NCBI GenBank assembly: GCA_949358305.1
Contig: OX442321.1
Location: forward strand, 7,467,605-7,527,604
Length of the DNA: 60,000 nucleotides
Direction of reading: 5' to 3'
From: Strigamia acuminata
Taxonomy: Eukaryota > Arthropoda > Chilopoda > Geophilomorpha > Linotaeniidae
Part shown: positions 56,699-60,000 of the stretch, piece after piece
Layout: the number at the start of each line of letters is the position of its first letter
Position numbering within the stretch: the first letter of the stretch is position 1
The notes under the pieces: model-generated
The model's database searches: none
What the model was told of the DNA's origin: nothing
What the model saw: the letters and a program-made list of their open reading frames with translations, nothing else
Made by a program: the position numbers and the translations under genes

Positions 56699-58150
56699 GA
56701 TATTTTTGTTCAAAAATATGAAAACACAAAGTGAAAAGTTGAAAAATTGGCGATAGATTCGGTGTGAGATTACGTACCGTTTAGTACGTAACCGACAAAA
56801 TCGAACAACAACAAAAATTGGCGATAGGTTCGGTGTTAAAACGTGTACTGTGGGGTACACGAAAAACAACAAGAAAATAACGCCCAAAAAATAGATTGGA
56901 GTACTAAGGATTTTAATACAACACTAGCGCGGAGAAACAGTCACGCCTAAAGTAAAACTAGAGAAAGAATAGTACAACTGATTCTTTAAACTTGGTGTGG
57001 GCAAACACACTTAAACTACAAAAATGAAATACACTTTTTATACTAAACTAGCGCTTAGGAAGGTGCGCTTTAAACTACAATGTTTTAACAAAATTACACT
57101 TAACTTTACGGCTTTTTCGGATGCAAAATGGTCCAAACGAACAAGGTGGTCACGGTCCAAAATGGTGGTCAAGAGACGTCCAGTCAGTGTGGATGCAAGA
57201 AGGCAAGTGGTCTTCACACTTCCCAAAAAATGAATTTTGGGGGTTAATCCGTTCAGTGGGATTGGGCGAATGAAAAAATGACACATTTGACGTGTGTCAC
57301 TCATTCATCACCCAACAGTGCATTTCCTTTTCTGGATATGCCACCCACTGAGTTTTGGTCCAAATTCTTTTTCGAGAATTTGAACTTTGCCATTCTTGTC
57401 AGCAAGATTAACCTGTTTTTTAAGACAAGTCAAAATCGCCCATTCTCCACAGCTGCTTGACAATCTCCAGTCTCTTGGTAAAGAGAAAATTGTTTTTATT
57501 TCTTTTTCGGGAAATAATCACAAAATACTACCATTAGTCACATTTTTGGTGAGAAAATATGACCTCTTCAGACTACCATCCAAGTGTCGTTAACTTTTCG
57601 TACAAAAAGTTAAAGTTCAAGCATTTTGATTAGAAATAACTTAAACAATGGACAGCATCGTAAATTCTTCTAGTTGTAGGAACTTCTGTTTGTTTGTCGA
57701 GAATCAAAAAACTTTTTATTCAAAAGACTTGACCCAACAAACGTCTGGCACATTTATTTATATTTTTCGCGAAATAATAAATAACGTACGGTAGTCTACT
57801 TGTTACACATTCTTGTGAGAAAAATGCAACTAGACTCGGGAGACAGTGTTGAAATAATATTTCGATTAAAATATTAACGACACTGTGAAATTTGTAATTA
57901 TATTTTTCTTTTTCGAGAGAAAATACAACAAACAAATCAATAATCGTAATTTTCTCGTTAAAGAAAATCACAACACGAACAAAACGGTTATAAATTTCTT
58001 TTTCAAGAAAATTTTACAACGCGGACATTTAGTCATAATTTTCTGGTTAGAAAAAATACAACTCAGCCATAATTTTCTTGGTAAAGAAAAATTACAATAA
58101 AAATGTCAAAATTCAAAATTTTACCTAAGTTCACTTTTAGCTTGCAACCT
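56699..58150 (-). other. Gypsy 5' leader with stem-loop array
   Basis: 1.45 kb of untranslated leader between primer site and gag. From about 57,360 to 58,110 it contains about ten short inverted repeats of the form ATTTTC-NNNN-GAAAAT at roughly 40-80-bp spacing. No conserved coding frame is seen. Confidence 0.75.
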
Positions 58151-58168
58151 ATCTCGGTGGAACCTCCA
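58151..58168 (-). other. Primer-binding site for tRNA-Gln
   Basis: The plus strand atctcggtggaacctcca equals the 3' end of tRNA-Gln including CCA. The minus strand therefore gives TGGAGGTTCCACCGAGAT, 2 nt inside the 5' LTR. Confidence 0.85.
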
Positions 58169-58170
58169 CG

Positions 58171-59857
58171 TGTGACGATGACCTTTCGATGACGCTATCC
58201 GCTCAAAATGTGTATTTTGGCATAACAAGCAAGTCTATCAATTCTAGTAGTTGAGAGATAAGTTAACAAACCTAAAGTGTGAACTGGGTAAAATAATGAA
58301 ACCGGTGGTTATCAAGACATAACATATTTATTGATATCTAAATATAATCACCGAAAAGTGATTATATTAATCAATTTTGCATCAAATATAATTATACAAT
58401 AATTATGCCGACAAATGGCCAAATTACTATCGATTAAACTATACATATAGTTGCCTGTGCGGCGCTATAATAGTATCAATCGGCTTCGTCCTGGTAAGAT
58501 GTCGTCTGAATCGGTTGATTATTTGGTCCTGGTTCGAATCTGTAATGAAAAGGTTAGTATCCGAGGACTTCCGGTTGACTGTATCTGCATCGCCACAACC
58601 TTGGGGCGGTTATTGGTTTAAATGGCCTGTGAGAGCCATTTACCAATTGACCTCTTATAGATGTTTTAAGACATCTATAATTGGTGTGATACGTCAAATG
58701 GTTCTTCATACGAGAGTAAACTGTTGCAAGTTTACAATCATAACTTCTGGTTCCGTGCAATGGATGCATTTATTAGAGTATTACTTTTCAGTAAATACTC
58801 GTAATAATTCTGCTTACATAAAGTTGGCAATTTAGCTACACATTTACTGGCAAGTAAATGCTAATGTAGCTAGTCTTCAGTTTTGTACAGTTCTGGAAGA
58901 AGTATCCATGTTTATGCACAATGCTGAGTTGTGACATAAACTAGCTGGGGATTTAATCTAACTAAACTTTTCCGAGTTTAGTTATTTCAACCCTAATGTT
59001 ACATTTTCGACACGCTGTTCGGCAGCCGTGGCTTACTGTAACTGGCAGGCCTTGTGGAACACTTGTTGAATTATATCCGGCCCGACGGGATTCTTACTAC
59101 TCATCGCCGCGACCTGATCTCCTCACGGCCACACAGCCGTCATCGGGTACCCGGACATGGAGGCATCATATCACCCATCTCCACGTCAAGTGTACGCCGT
59201 ATGTAGGTTGTCATAGGCCCGCAGTATAAGGGGCATTGACTGCGCAATCAACAGACAAGCAAGTGTCTGCGCAATCAACATGACAACCGGAGTAGTAGAA
59301 AGGGCTCAAGAAAACATATAGTCAAATATCTGGTCAAGAGCGAGCTACTTCCTGTTGCGAGGAAGTATATACTCGGGGAAAACAATAGCTTGGCCATTGC
59401 TCCAATGAGAGCAATGGTCCTGCAAATCCCCCCAATCACTGGTCCAGGTGATGGGATACTCAGGACACATTTTCAGTCCAGGTGGTCAGCTAGACAGACC
59501 ATAGCTCTCTGCTAGGTCGGGACAGGAACTGGATAGCGAGGAACACTTTTGGATTAAGTCTTTCAACTTGATCCGCGGGGGTCCACGCTTGGAGCAGGTG
59601 CGAGGGGGAGATTTAATCCCCTAGGCCTAGTTTTGGGGTAACTTTGCAGAGTTACCACAAAACAACCTAATATCTATATTTATTGCCATAAACATAAGAT
59701 AACGTTGATTTTCTGCCTTAAAATCACATAAAAGTTGTATTTTATGTGGTTTTACGTCAAGTGACAAATTCTATTCGAATTTGCCGCTTTTGGTCGTCAG
59801 CGCCATCTATTGGCGTAATTTGTCGCTATATCGATGAGCGACTGCATGATCGTCATA
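58171..59857 (-). repeat. Gypsy 5' LTR (1,687 bp)
   Basis: Direct repeat of 47,954-49,640 at a constant offset of 10,217 bp, with no indel detected. Being the upstream LTR in sense, it should carry the active promoter. Confidence 0.97.
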
Positions 59858-60000
59858 CCTTAAACTACCAATAACATTAATATTAATAACTTTAAATGAC
59901 AAATGCAGCTTGGGTTTTGTGATTGAAAATTGCAAAAGCTTTTCGGCCACTGCTCGTTGTCTAGATTGGTGTTTTTAAAAATAAAATTTAATTCTTTTTA
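59858..60000 (+). other. P450 intron 8 resuming after the insertion
   Basis: Begins with the second cctt target copy. No ExxR-type exon is seen before the window ends. Confidence 0.6.

Larger units (their letters stand above)
47954..59857 (-). mobile_element. Full-length Gypsy (Ty3) LTR retrotransposon
   Basis: 11,904 bp between 4-bp target duplications cctt (47,950-47,953 and 59,858-59,861). It is oriented on the minus strand, opposite the P450. In sense order: LTR, tRNA-Gln primer site, about 1.45-kb leader, gag, a -1 frameshift, pol (protease, RT, RNase H, integrase), about 0.5 kb of non-coding DNA, polypurine tract, LTR. There is no env-like frame. Integrase downstream of RNase H defines the Gypsy order. 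Equal-length LTRs that look identical indicate a recent insertion. Confidence 0.97.

Noticed and set aside
56699-56887. Upstream extension of gag by 63 residues
   Set aside because: Hydrophobic, unlike any Gag N-terminus; the ATG at 56,698 starts a typical charged Gag.
1-60000. CRISPR arrays, bacterial operons or prophage-like modules
   Set aside because: The genes are intron-rich eukaryotic ones; tandem repeats have no spacers and lie in introns.

Overview
This window is nuclear DNA from an animal, almost certainly an insect. The genes are split by many short, AT-rich GT-AG introns. Gene content is insect-like: a CYP4-type P450, a SAM-containing diacylglycerol kinase, DENND6, DZIP1/iguana and DNAJC3/P58IPK. 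Repeats are hAT-like MITEs and a Gypsy LTR retrotransposon. No species can be assigned from sequence alone. All gene models were built by hand from splice sites, unbroken reading frame and resemblance to known families.

Layout. 1-1,883 (-): 5' part of DZIP1, running off the left edge. 2,308-4,870 (+): complete DNAJC3 (9 exons, 497 aa), sharing a 424-bp divergent promoter with DZIP1. 6,864-21,187 (-): complete delta/eta-type diacylglycerol kinase (19 coding exons, 1,347 aa), tail-to-tail with DNAJC3. 21.2-24.8 kb: intergenic, with a truncated U2 snRNA pseudogene, a 21-bp minisatellite split by a hAT-like MITE, and a second hAT-like MITE. 24,841-28,167 (-): 25-finger C2H2 protein (1,086 aa) whose first coding exon holds only 4 nt. 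28.2-35.5 kb: gene-poor DNA with dispersed duplicated blocks and broken gene pieces (SENP8-like, filamin-like, an unidentified coiled-coil protein). 35,517-39,184 (-): DENND6 (18 exons), intact except for one missing base in a homopolymer. 39.3-44.6 kb: more copies of the duplicated blocks, a broken unidentified membrane-protein gene, and MITEs. 45,808-47,703 (+): first 8 exons of a CYP4-like P450. 47,954-59,857: an 11.9-kb full-length Gypsy element in antisense orientation, with 1,687-bp LTRs, in the intron after P450 exon 8; the P450 heme exons are not in the window.

Themes. (1) Many introns carry their own AT-rich minisatellite, several built around a TTTTTG..CTAAAA-like core. (2) The Gypsy element looks young: equal-length LTRs that appear identical, a 4-bp target duplication, open gag and pol, a tRNA-Gln primer site and a canonical A_AAA_AAC -1 frameshift signal. 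Its LTR and 5' leader are densely packed with short perfect stem-loops, the most unusual structure here. (3) No operon-like or defence-type system is visible. The genes are unrelated housekeeping, signalling and detoxification genes.
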